Assembly: GCA_965200005.1 (NCBI GenBank)
Contig: OZ241331.1
Location: 1,984,001 to 2,048,000 of the forward strand
DNA length: 64,000 nucleotides
Direction: 5' to 3'
Source: Aldehydirespirator sp965200005
Lineage (GTDB): Bacteria; Actinomycetota; Acidimicrobiia; Acidimicrobiales; Aldehydirespiratoraceae
Numbering within the stretch: the first letter of the stretch is position 1; each line of letters begins with the position of its first letter. This document shows positions 54,901 through 63,161 of the stretch, piece after piece. The translations under genes and the position numbers were made by a program. The notes under the pieces were generated by a model. The model was not told the DNA's origin. It did no database searches and saw only the letters and a list, made by a program, of their open reading frames with translations.

Positions 54901-55274
54901 TCTCGGCCAAGCTCAAGCCGGCCGGTGCCCTCCTTGAGAAGACGCTTCTCGACGACGGTCTGCGTGGCGATCCCTGCGTGATCGGTGGCAGGTATCCAAA
55001 GGCTTGTGTCGCCTCTCATGCGGTGGTAGCGGACGAGGACATCTTGCAAAGTGACATTGAGAGCGTGACCGAGATGCAGAGCTGCGGTGACGTTGGGTGG
55101 CGGGATCACAATCGAGTAACGACTCTTGCCGTCGGCCACGACCGACGGAACGGCTGACACCGCTGCCGTGTCCCACCTGTCGATTACATCTTGCGCGACT
55201 GCTGCAGGCTCATAGACCCTCGACAACTCCACACCAGGAGCCGCGTTACTCGTTGGCGTTGAGGCGGGCGTCAA
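51930..55274 (-). CDS. valS: Valyl-tRNA synthetase
   Basis: 1,114 residues, longer than the usual 880-950. Shown are HIGH (LHLGHALNV), the editing domain with TTRPETMLGDTA, KMSKS (GQKMSKSLGN), DPDVLDTWFSSGLWP and the C-terminal coiled-coil arm (LEAERKRLRKVIK...). Extra length comes from an Ala/Gly insert in the editing domain (ADTGTAGNATDPK) and from ~70 residues between HRIPVWLR and DPDVLDTW. The latter contain a duplicated DWTACGAVHRARRVG element with 17-residue period. It charges tRNA-Val. It runs opposite to rsgA and is the second gene of a two-gene minus run with the acyl-CoA ligase. Confidence 0.95.
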   Translation of the reverse strand: MTPASTPTSNAAPGVELSRVYEPAAVAQDVIDRWDTAAVSAVPSVVADGKSRYSIVIPPPNVTAALHLGHALNVTLQDVLVRYHRMRGDTSLWIPATDHAGIATQTVVEKRLLKEGTGRLELGREAFIAKTQEWKDEYEAVIVSQLRAMGASCDWDRTRFTMDEMCATAVRYGFYRLFADGLIYRGKRLVNWDPATQTALADDEGEMEVVDGEMWYLRYPLVDGDGYVVVATTRPETMLGDTALAINPRDPRADNLRGRFVRLPIVGRIIPIIEDDYVVMAEAAAGADTGTAGNATDPKAQYATGFLKVTPAHDPNDWDIGLRHDLPVINVLGPDGSISTSHGWDDASDEAQQFVGLSREDAREEIVGWFQTNGLLEDVRPYSHSVGHSYRSHVPIEPWLSDQWFVAVTDDRLRGSALRALDPSQSRPLPEDVTARRFSEEGDGEMTFFPARYANTYFAWHESLRDWCISRQLWWGHRIPVWLRVRPVAEASAKAQAALAHSERDKAVSVTSSWTACGAVHRARRVGLVDWTACGAVHRARRVGDGLVEESVCVPSDETLRRLGPGEGVSNPTTEARLVTSLEDEGYERDPDVLDTWFSSGLWPLSTMGWPYPEDFPETVGLLESYNPTSVLVTSRDIITLWVSRMMMFNRYFLDGQLPFDEVFIHAMIQDGHGQKMSKSLGNGPDPRDIIASHGADALRFTLAQMASDTQDIRMPIELVCPHTGERFVPEYETTSAGFELAKPIQRCPSDPNLKMVSGYGLASGHAQPTDEMPLALNTSSKFDLGRNFANKVWNATRFGLQRIERQATDSKWRQVSLSADSHQTVFADRWIVARLAETLDVIDESLKRYRFNLVAEALYDFVWHDVCDRYLEAVKPTIDNNPDQQVVLGAVLDGVLRILHPVVPFVSEALWPHVQAARIGDLDGVALPPSDLIAAAAWPIVDAAIDGTLETGHFERVRPIVTAVRNIRSTHNVRPKQRVTLHAPTEISLLIERGDGMIESLAGIGRVVATAQAKAGRSAGVASFTFEGSELLVSDLLDALNLEAERKRLRKVIKVKTTQITRLELRLANPGYVNKAKPKLVAESREQLALARTDLAAAKAAMDNLGDSGNASN
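53643..53736 (-). repeat. Two exact 43-bp copies, 51-bp period, inside valS
   Basis: Copies 53643-53685 and 53694-53736, separated by TCTACTAG, are identical. The period is 17 codons so the frame is kept. They encode the repeated TACGAVHRARRVG in the catalytic-domain loop before DVLDTWFSS. Confidence 0.95.
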
Positions 55275-55300
55275 CAGTGATCACTTCGGAGTCGAGAGGG

Positions 55301-56785
55301 TCAATCGAGCAGTTGTTTGCGGTCGATTTTGCCGGTGGCGTTTCGGGGTAAGGCATCCAGCACTCTTAGCGCCTCGGGCAGCTTGTAGGCGGCGAGCTTA
55401 GTGGTGGCGAAGTCGCGCAAGTCTTGTAGAGACGGCGGGTTGCTGGGCAACGCTGGGACGATCACAGCAACGCCTACCTCGCCCATCACCGGGTCGGGCT
55501 GGCTTATCACGGCAACCTCCGCAACTGCTTCATGGCTTGCGAGCGCTGCTTCCACCTCGGCCGGAAAAACGTTGTATCCACCCCGGATGTACATGTCTGA
55601 CATTCGACCCTTAAGCCGAAAGAGGCCACGACGCTCCTTTACGGCGAGGTCACCCGTACGCAGCCAGCCGTCGGCGATCACAGAAGCAGTGGCCTGCGGA
55701 TTTCTCCAGTAGCCCGACATAACGGCCGGTGACTTCAACCACAGCTCGCCGACCTCACCAACCCGGGCGGTTTCGCCTCCGGGCGTGCGTATCTCAGCCT
55801 CAACTCCCTGGCGCGGCCGACCTACAGACTGACAAGCCTCGTCATCATCAGCGTCGAGAGCCGTATGCAAGCCCACGCCGCCCGACTCGGTGGAGGAGTA
55901 GCGGATGGAATAAGGCGCCCCGAACCGCTCTCGAGCTTTCATCACCAACTCCGGCGGTGAGGGAGCGCCACCTGCCACGATGGCTTGAACTGCCGAGAAG
56001 TCGAGTGTGCGAGAACTCGGGTGGCGAACCATCAGCGCAATCTGCGGTGCCACGCCGGCCACCGCATTCATGCGGTGGCGCGCAATCAACTCGAGCGCTT
56101 CACCAGCTGTCCAGCGGCTCATCAGATGTGTAGTTCTGCCGCATGCGAGCATCCAGGGCAGCTTCGTCATGAACGCCACGTGAGCAAAGTGGGTAGATGA
56201 CAAGCCGTGGCCGCCACCCCAGGCGCCGCCGGTATCGAAGTCGGCGATGGCTTGTAGTTGACGGTTGGTGAACCATGCGCCCTTCGCTGCGCCCGTGGTG
56301 CCCGAAGTGAAGCAGATACAAACCGGCCGATCGTCATCGTCAGCCACGGGCTTGGGCCCGTGTGCAGAGTCGCTGCGAAGCGGCCCTCCCGGTTGAGCGC
56401 CACCGCCGCGATGCTCGTCGAGCGTCACCAAAGCTGCCATCTCGGGATCAATCAAGCGCTTGTGATGGGTGTCTGTCACTATTAGGTCGGGCTGGACAAC
56501 CTGCAGGCATGTGCTGGCTTCGCCTCGGGTTAGCAGCGGGCTGATGCCGGCTGTGACTGCTCCCAAGTGGGCGGCACCGAGATAGGTAACGACGTAGTCG
56601 AGATCCGAAGGCAAGACCAGCGCGATCACCGAACCCTCGCCAATCCCTCGGGCAGCGAGGCCAGCCGCTACCTCACGAGCACTCAGGGCTAGCTGTGTGA
56701 AGCTAAGTGAGCCCCAGTGAGGCGAGACGAAGGCGGGTGTGTCGGGGAAGTCTCGCGAGGCCCTCTCAAGCGATCCGATCAGCAA
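55301..56785 (-). CDS. AMP-binding acyl-CoA synthetase
   Basis: A 494-residue ANL-family ligase: P-loop CFTSGTTGAAKGA, YSSTESGG, TGDLAVKERRGLFRLKGR (ATP-binding Asp/Arg), YNVFPAEVE and the C-terminal catalytic lysine in ATGKIDRKQ. It activates a carboxylic acid to its CoA thioester. TTG 56785 is the probable start. It lies 28 bases after the molybdoprotein gene and 26 bases before valS. The substrate is not deducible; the neighbouring acyl-CoA dehydrogenase and crotonase suggest fatty or aromatic acids. Confidence 0.9.
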   Translation of the reverse strand: MLIGSLERASRDFPDTPAFVSPHWGSLSFTQLALSAREVAAGLAARGIGEGSVIALVLPSDLDYVVTYLGAAHLGAVTAGISPLLTRGEASTCLQVVQPDLIVTDTHHKRLIDPEMAALVTLDEHRGGGAQPGGPLRSDSAHGPKPVADDDDRPVCICFTSGTTGAAKGAWFTNRQLQAIADFDTGGAWGGGHGLSSTHFAHVAFMTKLPWMLACGRTTHLMSRWTAGEALELIARHRMNAVAGVAPQIALMVRHPSSRTLDFSAVQAIVAGGAPSPPELVMKARERFGAPYSIRYSSTESGGVGLHTALDADDDEACQSVGRPRQGVEAEIRTPGGETARVGEVGELWLKSPAVMSGYWRNPQATASVIADGWLRTGDLAVKERRGLFRLKGRMSDMYIRGGYNVFPAEVEAALASHEAVAEVAVISQPDPVMGEVGVAVIVPALPSNPPSLQDLRDFATTKLAAYKLPEALRVLDALPRNATGKIDRKQLLD

Positions 56786-56813
56786 GGTGTTGCTGCCGGC
56801 CTGAAGCTAGCGA

Positions 56814-59000
56814 TCAGACGGTGACGTTGATGGTGTGCCAGCCCTCGGCACCGTTGGGTCGCGGCGGCACTTGAGCGCTGCCCTGGGTTGTCCCGGTGAT
56901 GTCCGTGGCCCGCACCTGGATGCGGTGCCGCCCTGGTGTGGGAGTCCACTCAGCGTGCCACTGCACCCAGGTCTCATCAGACATGACCTGACCCAGGCGA
57001 GCCTTCACCCAAGCTTCATCATCGACTCGCACCTCAATATGCTTGATGCCCTTTGTGGGTGCCCAGGCAACGCCCGCAATAGCAGTTTTGGTGCCGGCTG
57101 TGAGCCTGGTGCGGCTATTGGGCACGTCGATGCGGCTCTGCGTCTTGATCGGGGCGTACTTCGACCAGCCTCTGGGAATCCAGTAGCCGTCAAACGCGTC
57201 CCAGGTGGTCAGATGGATCTCCTCCAGCCACTTGACGGCGGAGATGTAGCCATACAGGCCAGCAACCACCAGCCGTGCCGGGAAGCCGTGCCTGGTGGGC
57301 AGCAACTCGTTGTTCATGCCCACGGCGAGGATGGCGTTTCGCCCGTCATATAGCGCCGAAGTCGGGAAGCCAGCGGTGAAGTCATCAACCGAGCGGCCAA
57401 CGGTCTGCTGGGCACCCGACTGCACACCGGCCCGCTGCAACAGTTCTGCGATCGGAACTCCTGTCCACATGGCGTTTCCGATCAGCCCGCCACCAACCTG
57501 GTTGGACACACAAGAAAGGGTCACCACGTAATCCCGCAAGTCCATTGCCAGGATCTCGTCGTAGGTGATCTCATACGGGTTATCAACAAGACCAGTGATG
57601 CGCAGGCTCCAGTTGGCCGGGTCAACTTGCGGTATCGAAAGAGCGGTGTCGATCCGGTAGAAGTTGTTGTTCCCAACGATGTAGGGGCTAACACCGTCAA
57701 CCTCGTCGTCGAGCGTGTCAAGCCTGCTCAACCGTTCGCTGACGCTGAGGTTCTTGGGGGGCTCGGTGGTGGGAGGCGGAGGTGGTTCGGTGACGGTTGG
57801 CTCCGGTTCGGGGGGTGTGGTGTCCTCGGTTGGAGTTGCGTCGACGGTTGCTTCCTCAACAGGCGCTTCGGTGGTCGTGGGTGCCGGCTCGGGAGCTTCG
57901 GTGGTTGTGGGTGCTGGCTCTGCTGTCGTGGTTGTTGCTGGAGCCTCTGGTTCTTCTGGGGTGGCGGTGGATTGCTCGGCCGACTCCTCTGTTGTTGTGG
58001 CCGACTCGGTGGTTTCGGTTTCGGATGCTTGTTGATCCGAGATCTCTGCAGGTTCGGCATCGGTGTTGTCGCTGCCCGCTACCTCAACTTCAGCTATAGC
58101 GATCTCGGGAGTGTCGATTCCCTCAATCTCAAGGCCAGCAGGAACGTCGATCTCTTCAATGGCGAGGCCTTCTGGGATCTCGATGCTCTCTGGTGCCTCA
58201 ACTGAACCAGTCGACACCGAGTCCGAGGCAGCGGCAGAAGAGCCCGATCCTGAGCCTCCTGAGCCAGAGCCCGAAGATGCGGCACTGGCATCGTCAGTTG
58301 AACGTGACGGCAATGCGTAAGTTTCTCGTGCCTCTTCGGCAGCCGACCGGCCGCCCACAGCACGCCCGAGGCCGACTAGGCCCAATGCAGCCACACCGGC
58401 GCCGCTTGCGAAACCAAAGAACGAGCGGCGGGTGCCGACACGCCTGGGAGTCGCCAGCACCACTCCATCATCAGAATCCACAGCCTCGGTGGCTTCGGCA
58501 CTGACCTCAGGCGTGGCTACGACAGCGGCCGCACGCTCCACCAGCAGCAGGGTCACTGCGATGCCCAAGAATGCAGCGACAAGCGCCACAATCCATGACA
58601 AACCCGCCGGACTAACTGGGTTGCGAGCTGCGGCCCATCCTCCGATGATCCCGAACAGCACGAACCCGCCGACAGCTAGGTTGCTGCGTCCCCGGGCAGC
58701 TAGAGCGCCGAGCAATGCGCCAATGGCGAGACACGCCACGACGATGCCCACAGTGAGAATCGTCTTCTGGCTGCTTCCGAGATTGGCGATGCTGGCAGCT
58801 ACCACATCGCCGGGTGTGTAGTCGGTGACTACCTCGCCTACGGCAATCACCAGCGATGGGATGCTCTCGCGAAGACCGTCGACGAACTCGCCATATCCGA
58901 GCGCAACACCTGCACCCGCAGCGCCCGATATTAATCCTGCCGTGCGGCTCGCAGTGGGTCGTTCCGCTAGGAACTTGGCCGCTCCCCTAAAGATGTTCAT
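56814..59000 (-). CDS. Membrane-anchored sulfite-oxidase-fold molybdoprotein, long-linker paralogue
   Basis: 728 residues with the same plan as 48989-50758: four N-terminal hydrophobic segments, one RRSF-led segment (TRRSFFGFASGAGVAALGLV), Moco domain (YVVTLSCVSNQVGG; MWTGVPIAELLQRAG; TRHGFPARLVVAGLYGY) and Mo-co dimerisation domain. Between anchor and Moco domain lies a ~190-residue linker rich in Ser/Gly, then EIPEG/EIDVPAG repeats, then TTTEAP/PAPTTTEAP repeats. The linker probably lifts the catalytic part away from the membrane. It is first in a run with the acyl-CoA ligase and valS. Confidence 0.85.
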   Translation of the reverse strand: MNIFRGAAKFLAERPTASRTAGLISGAAGAGVALGYGEFVDGLRESIPSLVIAVGEVVTDYTPGDVVAASIANLGSSQKTILTVGIVVACLAIGALLGALAARGRSNLAVGGFVLFGIIGGWAAARNPVSPAGLSWIVALVAAFLGIAVTLLLVERAAAVVATPEVSAEATEAVDSDDGVVLATPRRVGTRRSFFGFASGAGVAALGLVGLGRAVGGRSAAEEARETYALPSRSTDDASAASSGSGSGGSGSGSSAAASDSVSTGSVEAPESIEIPEGLAIEEIDVPAGLEIEGIDTPEIAIAEVEVAGSDNTDAEPAEISDQQASETETTESATTTEESAEQSTATPEEPEAPATTTTAEPAPTTTEAPEPAPTTTEAPVEEATVDATPTEDTTPPEPEPTVTEPPPPPTTEPPKNLSVSERLSRLDTLDDEVDGVSPYIVGNNNFYRIDTALSIPQVDPANWSLRITGLVDNPYEITYDEILAMDLRDYVVTLSCVSNQVGGGLIGNAMWTGVPIAELLQRAGVQSGAQQTVGRSVDDFTAGFPTSALYDGRNAILAVGMNNELLPTRHGFPARLVVAGLYGYISAVKWLEEIHLTTWDAFDGYWIPRGWSKYAPIKTQSRIDVPNSRTRLTAGTKTAIAGVAWAPTKGIKHIEVRVDDEAWVKARLGQVMSDETWVQWHAEWTPTPGRHRIQVRATDITGTTQGSAQVPPRPNGAEGWHTINVTV

Positions 59001-59176
59001 TGTTGCCTAGTGATCGTCGTGCCGTATGTCACACTCGAAGTGTCACACTCAAGGTTATGTCGCCTCCAGCGCCCTCTGGGGACAATGCTCAGTCTTCGTT
59101 GCCCGCCGAGAGCTAGCTCGGTAACCCCAACTCGACTATTGTCCACCCGACTCTCAGCCCAACGGAGGCAAGTGAT

Positions 59177-59373
59177 ATGCGTAAGCGCCCTATACGTATA
59201 TTCGCCACGACGAGTGTGCTCGGGCTTCTCGCATCGATGTCATGTTCCCGGTGGAGGCGCACACGGACCGATGGGAAGAGTTCCGAGAGCAGTTGTGCCC
59301 CGTTTCCGTAGCGACTGATGTCATCGGTGAGGCCGTCGGAGTTACAGCGAATGACATTGACGGAGTTGAGTGA
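59177..59373 (+). pseudogene. Small lipoprotein gene with probable frameshift
   Basis: ATG 59177 follows GGAGG and gives a lipoprotein signal (MRKRPIRIFATTSVLGLLASMSC) but stops at 59311. Another frame from about 59236 reads FPVEAHTDRWEEFREQLCPV...TANDIDGVE and ends with a TGA at 59371 overlapping the next GTG (GTGA). The spacing and the coupled start say these were one gene of about 64 residues, broken by a one-base change. The second half might instead be its own ORF from ATG 59242. Family unknown. Confidence 0.5.
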
Positions 59374-59882
59374 GATTCAGGGGGGTCTCTATCGGTGCTG
59401 AAGTCAACGTGAATGCACCGACTAGCAGTTCGCGGGAGGCGTCCGGAGACTTACAGTCACGAGAGCATCCCAAGGTTGTCGGACTCGGTGCGACCTGTGA
59501 TCGGCCGGGCCCTACGAATGCGGACGGTTCGGAGTACTTCACCGTCGGCGAGTTCGTAATCCTGGAGAACGGCGATCGGCTGATGCTGCACTCAAGTCGC
59601 GGGTGGACTAGCTCCGGCGTGCTTGGCGGACCGGTACCACTGTCTCCAGCGGTCGGCCTCACGCCGACCGAACTAATACGTAGAGCCTGGAATGTCGCTC
59701 TGACTCCAGACGAATGCGAGATCACGGAAGGTCGAGATGTCGACCGGATGCCACATTGGCGCTGGCTCGCCGAACTCGCGCAGCGGCGAGGGTTGGATAC
59801 CACGCCGGAGCAGTTGCGAGATCTACCATATGAGGTGCAGTTGAGTCAGCGAGTGCTGCGCTGGATCGAGCAACACAACTAG
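59370..59882 (+). CDS. Unknown 170-residue protein
   Basis: I do not recognise the family. The GTG overlaps the preceding stop (GTGA). The N-terminal third is Ser/Thr-rich, the middle (YFTVGEFVILENGDRLMLHSSRGW) may be a small beta barrel, and the C-terminal part (LTPTELIRRAWNVALTPDE, MPHWRWLAELAQRRGLDTTPEQL) is helical. No signal peptide or catalytic motif is seen. It follows the frameshifted lipoprotein and ends 28 bases before the acyl-CoA dehydrogenase gene. Confidence 0.6.
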   Translation: MRFRGVSIGAEVNVNAPTSSSREASGDLQSREHPKVVGLGATCDRPGPTNADGSEYFTVGEFVILENGDRLMLHSSRGWTSSGVLGGPVPLSPAVGLTPTELIRRAWNVALTPDECEITEGRDVDRMPHWRWLAELAQRRGLDTTPEQLRDLPYEVQLSQRVLRWIEQHN

Positions 59883-59909
59883 GGCGGTGAACCTCCGTCG
59901 CTATCTGTA

Positions 59910-61097
59910 GTGCGTGCGTTTGTTGAAGAGGTGCGGACTTGGCTTGAGGAGCATCTCGTGGGGGAGTTCGCTCGTTACCGGGGTCGGGGACTGACTGGAC
60001 AAGAAGACGTGCCGGTGCAGGTGCAACTGGCCTGGGAGCGCGAGCTCGCATCGGGTGGATGGCTGGGGCTTGACTTCCCGACCTGGATCGGTGGCCGGGG
60101 ATGCACCCTGGCCGAGCAAGTGGCTTTCTTCAGCACTTACACACAGGCGAGAGCACCTGGGCGGATGCCCAACATGGGTGTAACGCTGCTGGGGCCGACG
60201 CTGATGGCGTTCGGATCCCGTGAACAGCAACTTCGTTTCGTGCCGCCCATCCTCGCTGGCACCGAAATGTGGTGTCAGGGCTACTCCGAGCCCGGCGCCG
60301 GCAGCGATCTTGCAGCCGTGTCAACTAAGGCAACACGAGATGGTGATCGTTGGATCATCAACGGTCAGAAAGTGTGGACATCGCTGGCACAGCATTCGGA
60401 TTGGATGTTCGTGCTGGCACGCACCGATCCCCACTCTCATCGTCATGGCGGTCTCAGTTATCTGCTGGTAGAGGCCGATCAGCCGGGCATAACGATCCGC
60501 CCGATCACGCAACTCACCGGGGGAGTTGAGTTCAACGAGGTCTTCTTCGATGACGCCACCACCGATGTCGATCTAGTCGTGGGAGGTGAAGGCAACGGCT
60601 GGAGGGTTGCCATGGGGACGCTCGCATTTGAACGTGGCGCTAGCACCCTTGGTCAGCAGTTGAGCTTCCGTCAAGAGTTCGATGCGCTAATGCAGGAGGC
60701 ACGCGCCGCCGGTCGAGTGGACTGTGATGTGCTCCGTGACGAACTCACCCAATGTCACATCGAGCTTGAGATTCTGCGCTTCAACCAGATGCGCCTGCTG
60801 ACCTCGCTCACACACGACGCCGCGCCGGGACCCGAGCAATCGATCGGCAAGCTCTACTGGGCAAGCTGGCACAGGCGTCTAGGTGAGATTGCCATGAGGG
60901 TTCGAGGCTCGGAGGGCATGATTGCTGCGGACAGTCTCGCTGCTCACACCGGCCAGGGCGGGCATGACTACCCGCTTGATCGATGGCAGCGGACTTTCCT
61001 GTATTCGAGGGCGCACACGATCTATGGCGGTAGTAACCAGGTACAGCGAAATGTGATAGGGGAGCGGGTGCTGGGCCTGCCCAAGGAACCGCGGTAG
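59910..61097 (+). CDS. Acyl-CoA dehydrogenase
   Basis: A 395-residue FAD enzyme: GYSEPGAGSDLA (FAD/substrate loop), VNGQKVWTS-like INGQKVWTSLAQHSDW, FFDDA, GSEGMIA and the C-terminal RTFLYSRAHTIYGGSNQVQRNVIGERVLGLP. The catalytic base seems to be the Asp/Glu in this last region, as in ACAD subfamilies outside the classical Glu376. It oxidises an acyl-CoA to the 2-enoyl-CoA. GTG 59910 is the start. It fits with the ligases and the crotonase-family protein nearby. Confidence 0.92.
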   Translation: MRAFVEEVRTWLEEHLVGEFARYRGRGLTGQEDVPVQVQLAWERELASGGWLGLDFPTWIGGRGCTLAEQVAFFSTYTQARAPGRMPNMGVTLLGPTLMAFGSREQQLRFVPPILAGTEMWCQGYSEPGAGSDLAAVSTKATRDGDRWIINGQKVWTSLAQHSDWMFVLARTDPHSHRHGGLSYLLVEADQPGITIRPITQLTGGVEFNEVFFDDATTDVDLVVGGEGNGWRVAMGTLAFERGASTLGQQLSFRQEFDALMQEARAAGRVDCDVLRDELTQCHIELEILRFNQMRLLTSLTHDAAPGPEQSIGKLYWASWHRRLGEIAMRVRGSEGMIAADSLAAHTGQGGHDYPLDRWQRTFLYSRAHTIYGGSNQVQRNVIGERVLGLPKEPR

Positions 61098-61237
61098 TAC
61101 GGCGCACAGTCGGTACCGTTCGGATTGTCTCGTCGCCTGACACGATCAAGGCGATCTATCTGATCGAGTGATCAAGCTGATCAAGCTCACGCCGATGATC
61201 GGTTAGCAACCACCTTCAACCAACCTTAGGAGAGACC

Positions 61238-62062
61238 ATGGGCCGTATCGGAAACACCTGGCAACTTGCCAAGACATCATGGAGCGTGTTGAAACAAGAT
61301 CGGGAATTGTTGTGGATACCAGTGCTGTCTTTCCTAGTGTCGATTGTGGTCATAGCCGTGACCGTGGGGTTGATCGCAGTCACTACCTCGGTGGGAGATG
61401 CTGAAGACTCCGCCGGTATCGCAGTATTGATCATCGCTCTGCTAGCGGCCATGGCCCTTGGCACTGTCGCCGTGTTCTTCAATGGAGCACTGGTCGCGGG
61501 TGCTTACGAGCGCATGTCAGGTGGCGACCCGACCGTTCGCAGCGCCGTGCGCAGGGCATTCTCACGCATCGGCGGGCTTGTGCCGTGGGCGATCATCACA
61601 ACCACCGTGGGTCTGGTTCTTCAAGCTCTACGTGAGCGGGCCGGCTGGCTAGGTCGCCTAATGGTCGGCATGGTTGACCTTGCCTGGCAGGTGGCAACCT
61701 TCTTGACCGTGCCTGCCATCGTGATCGACGGCATGGGTGCAATAGAGGGCCTCAAGCGGTCTGCTTCACTGCTGCGCCGCTCGTGGGGGGAGAACCTCGT
61801 CGCTCGGGTCGGATTCGGTTTGCTGGGTCTCATCTTGATGATCCCTGCGGTGGCAATCGTTTTGCTAGCTGCTGCTTCAGGTTCGAATGTGATCACCATT
61901 GCGGGCGTAGTCATTGCTGGTGCTTGGATAGCGGTCGTGATGGTCGTGCTGACGGCCCTCAATGCCATATTCCAGACGGCGCTCTATATGTACGCGACAA
62001 CTGGGATAAGCCCGTCGGGCTTCGAGCAGGCGCCGCTAGCTCAGAGCTTCGCTCACAAATAG
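61238..62062 (+). CDS. Integral membrane protein (DUF6159-like)
   Basis: A 274-residue protein starting MGRIGNTWQLAKTSWSVLKQD, with about six TM segments, glycine/alanine-rich, and a soluble loop (IEGLKRSASLLRRSWGENLVARVG) between TM segments. The N-terminal helix and ending ...YATTGISPSGF match the DUF6159 family of actinobacteria. AGGAGAG precedes ATG 61238. No enzymatic motif is seen. Confidence 0.75.
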   Translation: MGRIGNTWQLAKTSWSVLKQDRELLWIPVLSFLVSIVVIAVTVGLIAVTTSVGDAEDSAGIAVLIIALLAAMALGTVAVFFNGALVAGAYERMSGGDPTVRSAVRRAFSRIGGLVPWAIITTTVGLVLQALRERAGWLGRLMVGMVDLAWQVATFLTVPAIVIDGMGAIEGLKRSASLLRRSWGENLVARVGFGLLGLILMIPAVAIVLLAAASGSNVITIAGVVIAGAWIAVVMVVLTALNAIFQTALYMYATTGISPSGFEQAPLAQSFAHK

Positions 62063-62186
62063 CAACAACCCGGCGCTCTCAGGCGCACCGGCCGCCGACA
62101 GAGGCTCTGCGTTAGGCCAGGTCCAGGAGCACAGGAGCAAGAGACCAGGGTCGGAAGTAACCAGGGTCAGCCAGTCAGAGGAATAG

Positions 62187-63161
62187 TCAGCAGTCAGAGG
62201 AGCAAAGGGAGTCAACGAGGCCCCAACTCAAGGCGGTTCGGGCGTCGACTTCAACGTTGGTGATCAGCCATCTCAGAGTGCGCTGACGGCCGATCCTCGC
62301 AGGGATACTGACGGTGCCTCCTGCGCCGGGGATGAGTCCCATGGATAGCTCCGGCAAGCGGAATCGGACCTTTGGTGTGGCTACGACAGTTCCACAGAAG
62401 GCTGCAAGTTCGACGCCTGCACCTACGCACGCGCCATCGATCTGCGCAGTAACCCGTGGGGCTAGCGCGGCAAGCCACGGTGCAACGTTGGCTCGGCTCC
62501 TTATTAGGTGGGCTTCAGGGGGGGTGGGTACGGTGCCGAACTCTGCCGGGTCACCGCCTGCGCAGAAATGACCCCCTGCACCTCGCAATATCACGGCCCG
62601 GGTGCCGCCACTGGCAACGAGAGCCTTGAAGACGTCCACAAGTTCGTCTCGCATGGCAGCGTCCAGCAAGTTGCGCAGCCGGCGACGTTGCATGGTCACG
62701 GTTACTGACGAGCCGTCGTCACGCACCCGTAAACGTGGCTCCCCAGCGTCACGGCGGACACGACGCCCTCGGCGCGCAAGCCAGCTGGTGTGCTCGGGGC
62801 CTGCTTGCAGAGTTGCGTATGCGAGGCTCTCGATCAGCAAGCCATCCGCGACGCTGGCTTGCTCGCATGCTCGAAGCGTCTGGGCAGCCACAACCGAGGC
62901 CTGCGGTGACCGTCGGATCCCAGCGATTACGGGTTCGGGGTCGTCTACCACCAGATCCCAGGCTGGGTCGCCAGCACCGACCGCCACGGACACGACCGGC
63001 AGGCGTGCAAGCGCTGCTGCTACTTCTTTGGCAGGTTCGCTGCCGACATCCACCACAACTGCGGAAGTGCCATCCGCAGCGGCGCAGTCGAGCACGAACC
63101 GGTCGAAGTCAACAGAGCCACAGGCTCCCTGGATGTCTTCGAGCCGCCAGACCTCAACCAC
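62187..63161 (-). CDS. Crotonase-family protein with N-terminal half-domain
   Basis: A protein of about 324 residues. The C-terminal ~190 form a crotonase domain (RAVILRGAGGHFCAGGDPAEFG oxyanion-hole strand, then DGACVGAGVELAAFC, LPELSMGLIPGAGGT). The first ~130 look like the end of another crotonase (ACEQASVADGLLIESLAYATLQAGPEH). GTG 63161 overlaps the acyl-CoA ligase stop by 8 bases, so both are one unit. It would hydrate or isomerise an enoyl-CoA, but Glu positions of true hydratases are not clear. Confidence 0.7.
   Translation of the reverse strand: MVEVWRLEDIQGACGSVDFDRFVLDCAAADGTSAVVVDVGSEPAKEVAAALARLPVVSVAVGAGDPAWDLVVDDPEPVIAGIRRSPQASVVAAQTLRACEQASVADGLLIESLAYATLQAGPEHTSWLARRGRRVRRDAGEPRLRVRDDGSSVTVTMQRRRLRNLLDAAMRDELVDVFKALVASGGTRAVILRGAGGHFCAGGDPAEFGTVPTPPEAHLIRSRANVAPWLAALAPRVTAQIDGACVGAGVELAAFCGTVVATPKVRFRLPELSMGLIPGAGGTVSIPARIGRQRTLRWLITNVEVDARTALSWGLVDSLCSSDC

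Noticed and set aside
59010..59318. 102-residue plus-strand frame before the lipoprotein
   Set aside because: No ribosome binding site, basic and Ser-rich; overlaps the lipoprotein gene with a strong GGAGG.
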